A stretch of DNA of 64,000 nt from Roseiarcus sp963822215 (GTDB taxonomy: Bacteria > Pseudomonadota > Alphaproteobacteria > Rhizobiales > Beijerinckiaceae), in the NCBI GenBank assembly GCA_963822215.1, contig CAWGGX010000007.1, forward strand, positions 62,001-126,000. Direction: 5' to 3'. Position numbers and translations under genes: made by a program. This document shows, piece by piece, positions 45,492 through 53,483 of the stretch; positions within the stretch are counted from its first letter, which is position 1; every line of letters starts with the position of its first letter. The notes under the pieces were generated by a model. That model worked only from the letters and a program-made list of their open reading frames with translations. It had not been told where the DNA came from and searched no databases.

Positions 45492-46585
45492 TCGCGCGCC
45501 GCCGCCGCTATTTCGCGCTATGCGCCGCCATCCTGATCGCCGCGCCGCTGGTCATCGGCCTGATCGCGCCCGATAGTCCGGCGAGCGTACTGAAAGAGGG
45601 GCGGCGGCTCGCGCCTGCGCCGGGCTGGCCGGCGACCGGCGACGAGTGGCTGACCCTGCCGGCCGCGCTCGACGCCTATCTCAAGGACCATTTCGGCCTG
45701 AGGCAGGCGATGATCCGCGCCCACAAGGACCTGACCAAGCCGATGCTCGGCACCGGCTCGGATTCGGTGCTCGTCGGTCGCGACGGGCGGATGTTTTACC
45801 TCGGCGAGGAGACGGTGCGGCAGAGCGCCGGTCTCGTGCTGCGCGACGAGCGGGTGGCCAAGTCCGCCGACCTCGTCGTGGCCATGAAAGCGGCGCTCGC
45901 CAAGCGCGGCGTGCGCTTTCTGGTCGCCGTGCCGCCGAACGGATCGACGGTCTATCAGGACGACCTGCCCGACTGGGCGCAAAACCACGGACGGCGGACT
46001 GAATACGACCTGTTCCTGGACGGCCTCGTAGCCCGGGGCGTGAAGACGGTCGACCTCCGGCCGGTCATGGCGAAAGCGCGCACGGAAGGCGCCGCCTATT
46101 TCCGCCACGACACGCACTGGACGGCGCTCGGCGCGCTTGCGGCCTTCAACGCCGTGGTCGAAGCCGACGGCCGCCCCGACTGGTGGCTCGATCCGGCCGC
46201 CGCGCTCGAGCCCCCGTCGCCGCGCCAGGGCGGCGACCTCGCCCGGATGCTCGGCGTGCAGGACGCCGTCAGCGAGGAGGTCGAGGAGCTCAAGCTGCCC
46301 CAGGGCGAGAAGCACCTCATGACCGCGGATCCCTACGGCGATTACTGGCTCGACTCCGGCCATCTGGGGCCGACGATCCTGATCGTTGGCGACTTGTTTG
46401 CCGGCGCGCATTTAGAGTCCATGCTGCTGCCTCATGTCGGACGCGTCATCTGGCTGAGCCATGAACATTGCGCCTTCGACTGGGGAGCGATCGACAGGTT
46501 CCGGCCCGATGAGGTGTGGTGGATGCCGACCGAGCGGTTTCTCGTGTGCGATCCGGGCGCCCGCCCGCGCGGATTTGAGGGGTAG
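45488..46585 (+). CDS. AlgJ/AlgX-like protein 3, nucleophile Ser replaced by Leu
   Basis: 365 residues from ATG 45488, overlapping the previous stop by 4 nt; the upstream in-frame ATG at 45422 lies inside that gene and is rejected. It has the same anchor (YFALCAAILIAAPLVIGLI) and GRDGRMFYLGEETVRQSAGL. The Asp/His pair remains in YFRHDTHWTALGA, but the serine block reads LIVGDLFAGAHLES instead of GDSF. It therefore probably lacks hydrolase/transferase chemistry and may bind polymer or partner. Ends RFRPDEVWWMPTERFLVC. It precedes cobU/cobP by 3 nt. Confidence 0.87.
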   Translation: MIARRRRYFALCAAILIAAPLVIGLIAPDSPASVLKEGRRLAPAPGWPATGDEWLTLPAALDAYLKDHFGLRQAMIRAHKDLTKPMLGTGSDSVLVGRDGRMFYLGEETVRQSAGLVLRDERVAKSADLVVAMKAALAKRGVRFLVAVPPNGSTVYQDDLPDWAQNHGRRTEYDLFLDGLVARGVKTVDLRPVMAKARTEGAAYFRHDTHWTALGALAAFNAVVEADGRPDWWLDPAAALEPPSPRQGGDLARMLGVQDAVSEEVEELKLPQGEKHLMTADPYGDYWLDSGHLGPTILIVGDLFAGAHLESMLLPHVGRVIWLSHEHCAFDWGAIDRFRPDEVWWMPTERFLVCDPGARPRGFEG

Positions 46586-46588
46586 GCG

Positions 46589-47146
46589 ATGGCGGCGATT
46601 CCGATTGGCGCGCGCAGCGTGCTCGTGCTCGGCGGCGCGCGATCCGGCAAGAGCGCCTATGCGCAGGGGCTCGCCGAGGCCGCCGCGCCCGAGCGGGTCT
46701 ATCTCGCGACCGCCGAGGCGGGCGATGCGGAAATGGCGGATCGGATGGCGCGCCACCGGCAGGCGCGCGGCGCCGGCTGGACCACACGCGAGGCGCCGCT
46801 CGACCTCGCTGAGGCGCTGGCCGCCGAAGCGCGGCCGGGCCGGATCGTGCTCGCCGATTGCCTCACGCTCTGGATCTCCAACCTCATGCTCTCCGGCCGC
46901 GACGTCGAGGCCGCCACCGCCGCGCTCGCGCAAGCTCTCGGCGCGCTCGAAGGTCCGGCGATCCTGGTCTCCAACGAGGTCGGGCTGGCGCTGGTGCCGG
47001 AGACCCGGCTCGGGCGCGACTTCCGCGACTTGCAGGGCCGCGCGAACGCCGCGGTCGCGGGCGCCTGCGATGCGGTCGTGTTCGTCGCCGCCGGCCTGCC
47101 GACGCTGCTCAAGCCCACGCCGCCGCTCGACTGGCGGCTGTCGTGA
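46589..47146 (+). CDS. cobP: bifunctional adenosylcobinamide kinase / guanylyltransferase
   Basis: 185 residues (also called CobU). It phosphorylates adenosylcobinamide and then transfers GMP from GTP to give AdoCbi-GDP late in B12 synthesis. Walker A is VLVLGGARSGKSAYAQGLAE; further motifs are YLATAEAGDAEMADRMARHR, DCLTLWISNLMLSG, and ILVSNEVGLALVPETRLGRD with FRDLQGRANA. The frame is complete. It is 3 nt after the AlgJ-like operon, so it may be cotranscribed with it; no cobalamin riboswitch was seen directly upstream. Confidence 0.95.
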   Translation: MAAIPIGARSVLVLGGARSGKSAYAQGLAEAAAPERVYLATAEAGDAEMADRMARHRQARGAGWTTREAPLDLAEALAAEARPGRIVLADCLTLWISNLMLSGRDVEAATAALAQALGALEGPAILVSNEVGLALVPETRLGRDFRDLQGRANAAVAGACDAVVFVAAGLPTLLKPTPPLDWRLS

Positions 47147-47260
47147 CGGGCCGAGCTTTGTGGGCGCGATCCCTAAGGGCCTGACCCAAAGGGTCCTGGC
47201 GCTATCGAAGTCGATGGGATTCCCGGCGCTCCGCAAAGTTGGGGAGGGACGTGATTCGGC

Positions 47261-47344
47261 ATGTGGACCAGGGAGCATCGTGAGGCGTGCAAACAATCTG
47301 GCGGCGTGTTTCCGAGTGATCTGACGGATGCGCAGTGGGCGCGA
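47261..47344 (+). pseudogene. IS5-type transposase N-terminal remnant
   Basis: The translation MWTREHREACKQSGGVFPSD then LTDAQWAR resembles the opening of IS5-family transposases (compare VWTKENRARYDRSGLRYESD then LTDEEWAE at 1855). Similarity stops after about 28 codons. No ends were found. Confidence 0.6.
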
Positions 47345-47429
47345 CCGAGTGGTCGAGCGCCGACGAATAGGTCTCGCCTCCCGCCGCATCGGCCTCGCCC
47401 GCGCCGTCCGGGGCCATCGCATCTACGGG

Positions 47430-47720
47430 CGCGGATTCCATGATTTCAGAGACTTGCGGCAGATTTCCCGGGCGTTCGTCGGCTGCCGGGAAACGTCTCT
47501 TCTCCCCGTCCACGCGGAGAAGGTCAGGATGAGGGGCCGCGCGTGTTCCGACGAGGGCCAATCGCCTAGGCCCCTCACCTCGACCCTCTCCCCGCTCGCG
47601 CGGGGCGAGGGGGACCTGCGCCTTTTGGGACCGCTCGACATCTCCGGGCGTGGATTTAACCTTTTCAAGACTTTGCGCCGGATTTTCCGGGCGCTCGGCG
47701 CCCGCCGGAAGATATCGCTT
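47430..47720. repeat. ~220-bp spaced repeat, related to the array at 25.6-27.8 kb
   Basis: Two units, 47443 and 47665 region: ATTTCAGAGACTTGCGGCAG and TTTTCAAGACTTTGCGCCGG, each followed by ATTTYCCGGGCG then a palindromic CGSCGCCCGCCGG. They share order and sense with the TTTTCAAGCGCTTGCCGCCA then GTTTTCCGA blocks at 25.8 and 27.5 kb. Imperfect. Confidence 0.55.
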
Positions 47721-48413
47721 CTCCTCGTTCATGGGGGACAAGGTCCTCCTCTCGACGCTGAAGTGGGGCGAGGGGGAGCTGTGTATTCCGTTCGAACACA
47801 AGGTCCCCGAAATCTTGCGGCGCGAACTCCGCGCGGCAAACGAGCGCCCCGCCATACGCCGCGGTCCCTTCGGCGGGCGCGTCGATCCGCGGGTCTCCGG
47901 GCTGTGACCCGGGGATGATCCGGGCTCGGGCCCGGGGCTCCGCCGGCCAGCGGGGGCGGAAAACCCGTGATAGCGGTCGAGCTCGCGCACGAATTTGACC
48001 GCCCGGCTCACTGCTCACAGGTTCGTTGACCGATCCAAGGGCGCGATAGGCGGAGCGGTTTCGAGGCAGGCGGACACGCGGCGATATCCTTCCGATAAGC
48101 GAAAATATAAAACATATCTGTCCGAAAGTCAAGAAATTGTCGCCCTATCCCCTTTTGCTCGCGCGGCCGGCGAGGACGGGCGATCATGACGTTCACAAAG
48201 CCATGAAAGCGACGGTAGTGCGCCGGGAGCGCAAAAGGAGCGGTCGTTCCCGGGACGGGCGCCGAAATGGTCGCATCGACCGGCCCTCCTCTTTGTGTCG
48301 GCCGCATGTTGACATCATTACCGGTTGTGGTAACTGTTGTAAACACACGCCGTGCACGCGCCAGGCGAGGGCACGAGGATTGTGGGTCAGGCGCGTTCTA
48401 GGGATCGAGGTAT

Positions 48414-49007
48414 ATGCGGGCTCTTATGATTTGCACGGCGTTCGCCGCGACAATGGCGTCGGCGTCGGCTTCCGCCCTCGCCTCGACACAGTACCTCGTC
48501 AACGGCGGTTTCGAGACCGGCGACTTTACGGGCTGGACGGAGAGCGGCAATTTTTCGTTCACGTCCGTTGTGCCCAGCCCCAACTTTTATGCCGCTCAGG
48601 CCGGCGACTACTTTGTCTTCGACGGCCCGGTCAATTCTGACGCCTATCTTAGTCAAACGTTTACGGATACCCCCGGGCAGACTCTGTATGTGAGTGGATG
48701 GGTGACAGGCTTTGGGTCGAGCCCAAGCAACGTCGATTTCATGTTCGACGGCACGACTTATGTCTCCATCGATCCGGTCCCGCTTCAGTCTTGGACGAGG
48801 TATTCGTTCATCGTTACAGCGGCAGGATCGGACACATTCTCGGTCGGATTCCGCAACGATCCCTTCTACGACGGCCTTGACAGCTTTTCCGTCAGCACGT
48901 CTCCGGTTCCGGAGGCGTCAACGTGGGCGATGCTTCTGCTCGGCTTCGCCGGCCTCGGCTTCGCGGGCTACGGCAAAGTCACGAAGGGAGCGCTTTCTGC
49001 GGCCTAA
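48414..49007 (+). CDS. PEP-CTERM sorted exoprotein
   Basis: 197 residues. An N-terminal signal peptide (LMICTAFAATMASASASALA), a carbohydrate-binding-like beta fold starting NGGFETGDFTGW, and a C-terminal sorting tail: VPEASTWAMLLLGFAGLGFA followed by basic GKVTKG. This is the PEPxxWA variant processed by exosortase (EpsH family), which is not in this window. Such proteins are exported and anchored or released with exopolysaccharide. The AlgI/AlgJ-like operon is 2-7 kb upstream, an association consistent with exopolysaccharide-linked sorting but not proof. Confidence 0.88.
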   Translation: MRALMICTAFAATMASASASALASTQYLVNGGFETGDFTGWTESGNFSFTSVVPSPNFYAAQAGDYFVFDGPVNSDAYLSQTFTDTPGQTLYVSGWVTGFGSSPSNVDFMFDGTTYVSIDPVPLQSWTRYSFIVTAAGSDTFSVGFRNDPFYDGLDSFSVSTSPVPEASTWAMLLLGFAGLGFAGYGKVTKGALSAA

Positions 49008-49254
49008 TCAATCAGTCGCTTGAACGCTCGGTGAGATTGCGGCGAAGCGTTCCCTCCTTCTGCCGGCCGCATGCAGCGCGAACAGCAAGGTGAGTCGCCC
49101 CAACTATGGCGTTCGCCGTCGCGGCCTGTTGCATCCGCAATACGTCGGCAGCGGTCGTTTGGTTCGAGCAAATAGCGGGCTTTGGCCGAACCCAGACGGA
49201 CCGCGCCACCGGAGCAGGGGACCGAATGCGACATTTGCGCAGGATAGGATCCAT
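49008..49254. other. intergenic region after the PEP-CTERM gene
   Basis: About 250 nt (330 nt to the next gene end) without a credible gene. Frames on the minus strand have no family features. Confidence 0.45.
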
Positions 49255-49282
49255 GAAATGAAAAGGCCGCTCGAAAGCGGCC
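49255..49282 (-). terminator. intrinsic terminator of the 209-residue gene
   Basis: Read on the minus strand: GGCCGC-TTTCGA-GCGGCC followed by TTTTCATTT, a stem-loop with T tract. It lies about 55 nt after the stop of the minus-strand gene. Confidence 0.85.
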
Positions 49283-49337
49283 TCCAAGTTCGACTGCGCT
49301 GGACCTGCGTACCAAGCAAGCGCGACGCTTGCGACCA

Positions 49338-49967
49338 TCAGGCTGCAAGCTTCGGCGCCGCGTCCACAAGGAGTTTGTGGAAACCCTTCCACAGGGGGAG
49401 GATGCGATCGTCGGCAACGAGATGCCGGCACAGCGCGCCATGGACGTTGCTGTCCAGTGCAACGTGCTGGACAAGGAAGTGCCGGAACGCGCCCAGCGAT
49501 GGTTCGTTCCAGTCCGGCGCCTTCAGCATGGCGCTGAAGACTCGCGGCAAGCCCTCGTCTTCGTAACTCGACAGGCTCATCGCTCTGACGAGCGGCTCCA
49601 TCCGATGGACGTCTCCGAGGTAGGCCCGGCCGATCGTCTCGACACGCGCCCGCTCGGCCCCGTTCAAGCTCGCCATGGTGGCGGCGCGGCGAATGAACTC
49701 ATCATGGTTCATTTTCTCTCCCTCCCCGGCGACGCCCGGGTAGGGGCTGAGGTTGTCCGTATCGCATTCGCCTTTTCGCAGTTCGGCGAGCTTGCGATCC
49801 GACGGATGAAGTCCGCAAGCGATGTCGACCGCTTCCACGAACTGCACGGAGAAATAGTAATATGCGGCGCAAACCGCCATGAGCTCTTCGCGGTTCAACG
49901 CCGACCAATTGAGATTGCAGATGTCGTCGATGACCGCGTGATAGCGATCGAGATTGGTGACTGCCAT
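49338..49967 (-). CDS. unrecognised 209-residue protein
   Basis: I do not recognise the family. The sequence is soluble and mostly helical, starting AVTNLDRYHAVIDDICNLNW. It has aromatic-rich CAAYYYFSVQFVEAVDIACG in the first third, and HFLVQHVALDSNVHGALCRH near the C-terminus with several His and Cys spaced like a helical metal-binding site (heme-oxygenase or diiron-like folds are possible). It is monocistronic with its own terminator and about 200 nt from cobQ. The start at 49967 is the first Met after the stop upstream. Confidence 0.7.
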   Translation of the reverse strand: MAVTNLDRYHAVIDDICNLNWSALNREELMAVCAAYYYFSVQFVEAVDIACGLHPSDRKLAELRKGECDTDNLSPYPGVAGEGEKMNHDEFIRRAATMASLNGAERARVETIGRAYLGDVHRMEPLVRAMSLSSYEDEGLPRVFSAMLKAPDWNEPSLGAFRHFLVQHVALDSNVHGALCRHLVADDRILPLWKGFHKLLVDAAPKLAA

Positions 49968-50176
49968 TTGATCCCCGACAAAGTTTCAATGAACAGCGTT
50001 ATCTTACGCGCTGAGTCCGACATCGCTCAATGCAACCCGGGGCGTGGCACGATGTCGCACCCGCGACATTCTGGCCGTGCCGCGACGTCCGCCAAACGTC
50101 AACTCCGGACGTCGCGGCAGGAATCGTGTGTCGGACTGTGATCTCCCGCTTTACCGTGCGACCGGCGTCGATCGCG

Positions 50177-51631
50177 CTACCGCGCGGCCGCGAGCAGCCC
50201 GTCGCAGTCGAGATGCGCCTCGAGGTGGTCGGCGAGTGCGTCGAGCGCGGCTTCGACCGTCGTTTCGTAGGCGATCGACGAGGGCGCGCCGAGCGCGGCG
50301 AGGAAGGCCGAGCGCTGGCGGTCGTCGGCGAAGAGGCCGTGCACGTAGGCGCCCATGACCCGGCCGTTCCGCGCGACGGCGCCGTCGAGCCGGCCATCGG
50401 CGAAGCGCAGCAAGGGCCTTGCGCAGTCTGCCCCGGTCGTCCGGCCGACATGCATTGCGTAGCCGGCGAAGGGCGCGCCGCTGAGAACGTTCTCGCCCTC
50501 GATCCGTTCGAGCGTCTTTTCGGCCGTCAGCACTGTCTCGACGTCGAGGAGGCCGAGGCCCTCGACCGCGCCCGGCGGCCCTTCGATCCCCTGCGGGTCG
50601 GCGACGCGCTTGCCGAGCATCTGATAGCCGCCGCAGACCCCAAAAACCCGGCCGCCGCGCCGGACATGGGCAATGAGATCGACGTCCCATCCCTCGGCGC
50701 GGAAGAATGTGAGGTCGGCGATGGTCGCCTTGCTGCCGGGCAGGATGACGCAGTCGCAGACCGGGATCGGCTCGCCGGATTTGACGAAGACGAGCCGCAC
50801 GGAGGGCTCGAGCTTCAGAGGGTCGAAGTCGTCGAAATTGGCGATGCGGGAGAGGGTCGGCACGGCGATCGTGACCGCCCCTTCGGCGCGCGCTTTCGCC
50901 GCCGGAAGCCCGAAGGCGTCTTCGGCCGGCAGGCGGGCGGCCTCGGGGACAAACGGGACGAGGCCGAAGGCGCGCCAGCTCGTGCGCTCGGTGAGCATCC
51001 GCATGCCGTCGGCGAACAGGCTTGGGTCGCCGCGGAACTTGTTGACGACGAAGCCGACGATGGTCGCGCGATCCTCGAGCGCGAGCGCGACCAGAGTGCC
51101 GAGAACCTGAGCGAACACGCCGCCGCGGTCGATGTCGGCAATGAGAACCACTGGGCAGCGGGCGGCGCGGGCGAAGCCCATGTTGGCGATGTCGCCGACG
51201 CGCAGGTTGATCTCGGTCGCGCTGCCGGCGCCTTCGACGAGGACGAGGTCGGCCTCGGCCTTGAGCCGACCGAAGCTGCCGAGCACGGCCTCGAGAAGCT
51301 TTGGCTTCAGCGCCTGATACTCGCGGGCTTTCGCATTGCCGATCACGCGGCCCAGGACGACGACCTGCGCGCCGATGTCGCTCTGCGGTTTCAGGAGCAC
51401 CGGGTTCATGTCGACGGTCGGGGGAACGCAGCAGGCGCGCGCCTGGAGCGCCTGCGCCCGGCCGATCTCGCCGCCGTCGGCGGTGACCGCGGCGTTGTTC
51501 GACATGTTCTGCGGCTTGAATGGCCGGACCACGAGCCCGCGCCGAGTGAAGACGCGGCAGAGCCCGGCGACGATCAGCGACTTGCCGACGTCCGACCCCG
51601 TGCCCTGGAACATGAGCGCGCGGGCGGTCAA
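50177..51631 (-). CDS. cobQ: cobyric acid synthase
   Basis: 484 residues from TTG 51631, which overlaps the cobO stop by 4 nt (TTGA); an ATG at 51613 is the alternative. It amidates four carboxylates of adenosylcobyrinic acid a,c-diamide using glutamine. ATP-grasp-like DTB synthase domain: LMFQGTGSDVGKSLIVAGLC, FKPQNMSNNAA, VLVEGAGSATEINLR and LIADIDRGGVFAQ. The glutaminase domain has GRVFGVCGGYQMLG with the nucleophilic Cys, and MGAYVHGLF with the His. Full length. Confidence 0.95.
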   Translation of the reverse strand: MTARALMFQGTGSDVGKSLIVAGLCRVFTRRGLVVRPFKPQNMSNNAAVTADGGEIGRAQALQARACCVPPTVDMNPVLLKPQSDIGAQVVVLGRVIGNAKAREYQALKPKLLEAVLGSFGRLKAEADLVLVEGAGSATEINLRVGDIANMGFARAARCPVVLIADIDRGGVFAQVLGTLVALALEDRATIVGFVVNKFRGDPSLFADGMRMLTERTSWRAFGLVPFVPEAARLPAEDAFGLPAAKARAEGAVTIAVPTLSRIANFDDFDPLKLEPSVRLVFVKSGEPIPVCDCVILPGSKATIADLTFFRAEGWDVDLIAHVRRGGRVFGVCGGYQMLGKRVADPQGIEGPPGAVEGLGLLDVETVLTAEKTLERIEGENVLSGAPFAGYAMHVGRTTGADCARPLLRFADGRLDGAVARNGRVMGAYVHGLFADDRQRSAFLAALGAPSSIAYETTVEAALDALADHLEAHLDCDGLLAAAR

Positions 51632-52233
51632 AACTCGATCCCCTTCTGCGCCCGCACGCCGGCCTCGAAATGATGTTTGACGAGGGCGAATTCGGTGACG
51701 CAGTCGGCGGCCTCGAGAAGTTCCGGCTTGGCGTTGCGCCCGGTGACGACGACATGCAGGCCGGGGCGGCGCGTGCGCAGCGTCTCGACCACCTCCGCCA
51801 GCGGCAGATGGTCGTAGCGGAGCGCGATGTTCAGCTCGTCGAGCACCACGAGGCGGATTGTTTCGTCGGCCATCATGCGCTTCGCCTCCTCCCAGGCGGC
51901 TTTGGCGGCGGCGACGTCGCGGGCGCGGTCCTGGGTCTCCCAGGTGAACCCCTCGCCCATGGTGCGCCAGACGATCTGATCGCCGAAGCGCTCGAGGGCC
52001 GGCCGTTCGCCGGTCGCCCAGGCGCCCTTGATGAACTGCACCACTCCGACCCGGAAGCCTCGCCCGAGCGCGCGCAGCGCAAGCCCGAAGGCGGCGGTGG
52101 ACTTGCCCTTGCCCGGACCGGTGTGGACGATCAAAAGGCCCTTCTCAAGAATCGACTTGGAGGCGACCTCGGCGTCCTGCGCCGCCTTGCGCTTCTCCAT
52201 CTTGGCCTTGTGTCGGTCCTCGGCTGCGGTCAT
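51628..52233 (-). CDS. cobO: cob(I)yrinic acid a,c-diamide adenosyltransferase
   Basis: 201 residues from ATG 52233, with GAGG about 8 nt upstream. A longer frame into vapC is rejected. It puts the adenosyl group on cobalt. Nucleotide site KGLLIVHTGPGKGKSTAAFG, then VGVVQFIKGAWATGE, MGEGFTWETQD, VVLDELNIALRYDHL, and HVVVTGRNAKPELLEAADCV with KHHFEAGVRAQKGIEF. BtuR/CobO type. Operon with cobQ; 110 nt from vapC. Confidence 0.95.
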   Translation of the reverse strand: MTAAEDRHKAKMEKRKAAQDAEVASKSILEKGLLIVHTGPGKGKSTAAFGLALRALGRGFRVGVVQFIKGAWATGERPALERFGDQIVWRTMGEGFTWETQDRARDVAAAKAAWEEAKRMMADETIRLVVLDELNIALRYDHLPLAEVVETLRTRRPGLHVVVTGRNAKPELLEAADCVTEFALVKHHFEAGVRAQKGIEF

Positions 52234-52343
52234 GCCATCCTCGTGAGCGCGAGGGCTAGCAGGAATTGGGCGCGCGGGATACCGGGGGCGCCTGCGTCCC
52301 AGTCCGCGGTCCTTCGAATCGCTCTCGTCCGCGACGAGCCTGT

Positions 52344-52715
52344 TCACGTCCGATAGGGCGGCGTCAGTCCGGCGAACATCGGAAAGTGCTTCAGATTGAG
52401 CGTCGCCAAGGGCAGCTCGTGCGCTATGGCTGTGGCCGCAATCATCGCGTCGATGGGGTCCGTGCCGTGACAGGGCCCGTAGCGCTGGATGAACTCGCCG
52501 GCGAGTGCCGCGATATCGAAACCGATATCGTGGATGATATAATGGGAGAGCAAGCGATCGACGGCGCGCCGTTCCTTCGTATTCCGGCAGCCGGCCACGA
52601 GTTCCGTCACCGTCACGACGGACAGCGCAGGAGCCTCCTCAAGGCCGGTGACGAAATCGATCGCCGCTTCTTTTCCGCGCAAAACGTCGATGATGACGCA
52701 GGTGTCGAGAACCAT
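52344..52715 (-). CDS. vapC: VapC-type PIN domain toxin
   Basis: 123 residues. PIN-domain acidic residues: MVLDTCVIIDVLRG (Asp near residue 4), TVTELVAGC (Glu), HGTDPIDAMIAATAIAHELP (Asp pair) and LATLNLKHFPMF near the end. VapC toxins are metal-dependent RNases. The ATG overlaps the stop of the antitoxin-like gene by one base (TGATG), the usual antitoxin-toxin order. It is flanked by cobalamin genes. Confidence 0.85.
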   Translation of the reverse strand: MVLDTCVIIDVLRGKEAAIDFVTGLEEAPALSVVTVTELVAGCRNTKERRAVDRLLSHYIIHDIGFDIAALAGEFIQRYGPCHGTDPIDAMIAATAIAHELPLATLNLKHFPMFAGLTPPYRT

Positions 52716-53026
52716 CAGCCGCGATCGTAAATCGTGGGGAGGCGCCGCTTCGTCGCTTTGCGCAGCTCCGCGACGGCGGCCTCGGAGTCTTCACGATCGC
52801 GCCAAAGGCCCGCGACTGCGCGCGTCGCCTCGCGCCAATCCAAGTCTTTGCGCGTCCCTTCTTCGAGCAACAAATCGACGCCGCGGCGCACGAGATCGGA
52901 CTGACGCGCGCCCGTCCGCGTCGACAGCAATTTCAGCGCCGCCTTTTGATCGTCGCGCAGGAACACCTGGATTTTCTGCAAGGGTTCGATCTCCGAGGAA
53001 ACGACATACAATTTATATGTCGTCAT
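52715..53026 (-). CDS. VapB-like ribbon-helix-helix antitoxin
   Basis: 103 residues from ATG 53026; a longer frame through the riboswitch is rejected. The N-terminal part KIQVFLRDDQKAALKLLSTR then TGARQSDLVRRGVDLLLEEG has the pattern of a ribbon-helix-helix DNA-binding domain, as in VapB-type antitoxins. The C-terminal half (DWREATRAVAGLWRDRED) should wrap the toxin and likely autoregulates. Only 65 nt separate its start from the riboswitch on the other strand. Confidence 0.8.
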   Translation of the reverse strand: MTTYKLYVVSSEIEPLQKIQVFLRDDQKAALKLLSTRTGARQSDLVRRGVDLLLEEGTRKDLDWREATRAVAGLWRDREDSEAAVAELRKATKRRLPTIYDRG

Positions 53027-53091
53027 CGCCGCTGTCAAAGCTCCTGAGCGAGACGTTTGACATCCCCTGGCGAAACTGAAACAGAAATCCT

Positions 53092-53258
53092 GCACGGTCC
53101 CTCGCGTTCGAGGGTGAAAAGGGAATGCGGTAGGCTTCGGCCGATCCGCGGCCGCCCCCGCGACTGTGAGCGGCGTGCCGGCGCGCATTCGCCACTGGGT
53201 CGCAAAACCCGGGAAGGCGGCGCCGGCGAGACGCCGCGAGCCAGGAGACCTGCCGTGC
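53092..53258 (+). promoter_or_regulatory. cobalamin (AdoCbl) riboswitch
   Basis: P1 is closed by GCACGG (53092-53097) with CCGTGC (53253-53258). Conserved parts in order: GGGTGAAAAGGGAA near 53112, GCCCCCGCGACTGTGAGCGG near 53154, GCCACTGGG...CGGGAAGGCG near 53190-53217, and the B12 box GAGCCAGGAGACCTGCC at 53239-53255. Downstream, CGGCCGCC (53275-53282) can pair with GGCGGCCG (53288-53295), a possible expression platform. It controls the DUF1636-cobW-cobN... operon. Confidence 0.95.
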
Positions 53259-53453
53259 GCCGGTCAACCCGATACGGCCGCCGGTGGGGCGGCCGGGGAG
53301 CGCGCATGGGTTCGTTTCACCTTCAGTCTGTTGGCGATTGCGGTCGAATTCCGAGCGCCTTTGTGGACGCGATCCATGGCCCGCGGACAAACGGGCGTCC
53401 GTGCGGACGCGTTAAGGGTCGCGCCGGCCGCGGTCGCCAACCGCGGCTACAGT

Positions 53454-53478
53454 GCCGCGCCGCTTGACGCGGCGCGCC
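53454..53478 (+). promoter_or_regulatory. hairpin directly before the DUF1636 start
   Basis: GCCGCGCCGC (53454-53463) and GCGGCGCGCC (53469-53478) pair at 9 of 10 positions around a TTGAC loop, ending 5 nt before ATG 53484. It would cover the ribosome-binding region, so it is a candidate part of riboswitch-driven translation control. Confidence 0.5.
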
Positions 53479-53483
53479 CGTCC

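Larger units (their letters stand above)
47147..48413. other. long noncoding region
   Basis: About 1.27 kb. It holds a short IS5-type transposase remnant (47261), two extragenic palindrome pairs (about 47500-47620) and a second array of the ~200-bp repeat (47430-47720). The segment 47750-48400 shows no gene; the last 150 nt should contain the promoter of the PEP-CTERM gene. Confidence 0.55.

Noticed and set aside
47202..48011. 269-codon minus-strand frame after cobP
   Set aside because: It crosses palindromes and repeat units and has no family resemblance.
50030..51673. 547-codon plus-strand frame opposite cobQ
   Set aside because: A shadow of cobQ; the riboswitch and gene-overlap logic support cobQ-cobO on the minus strand.
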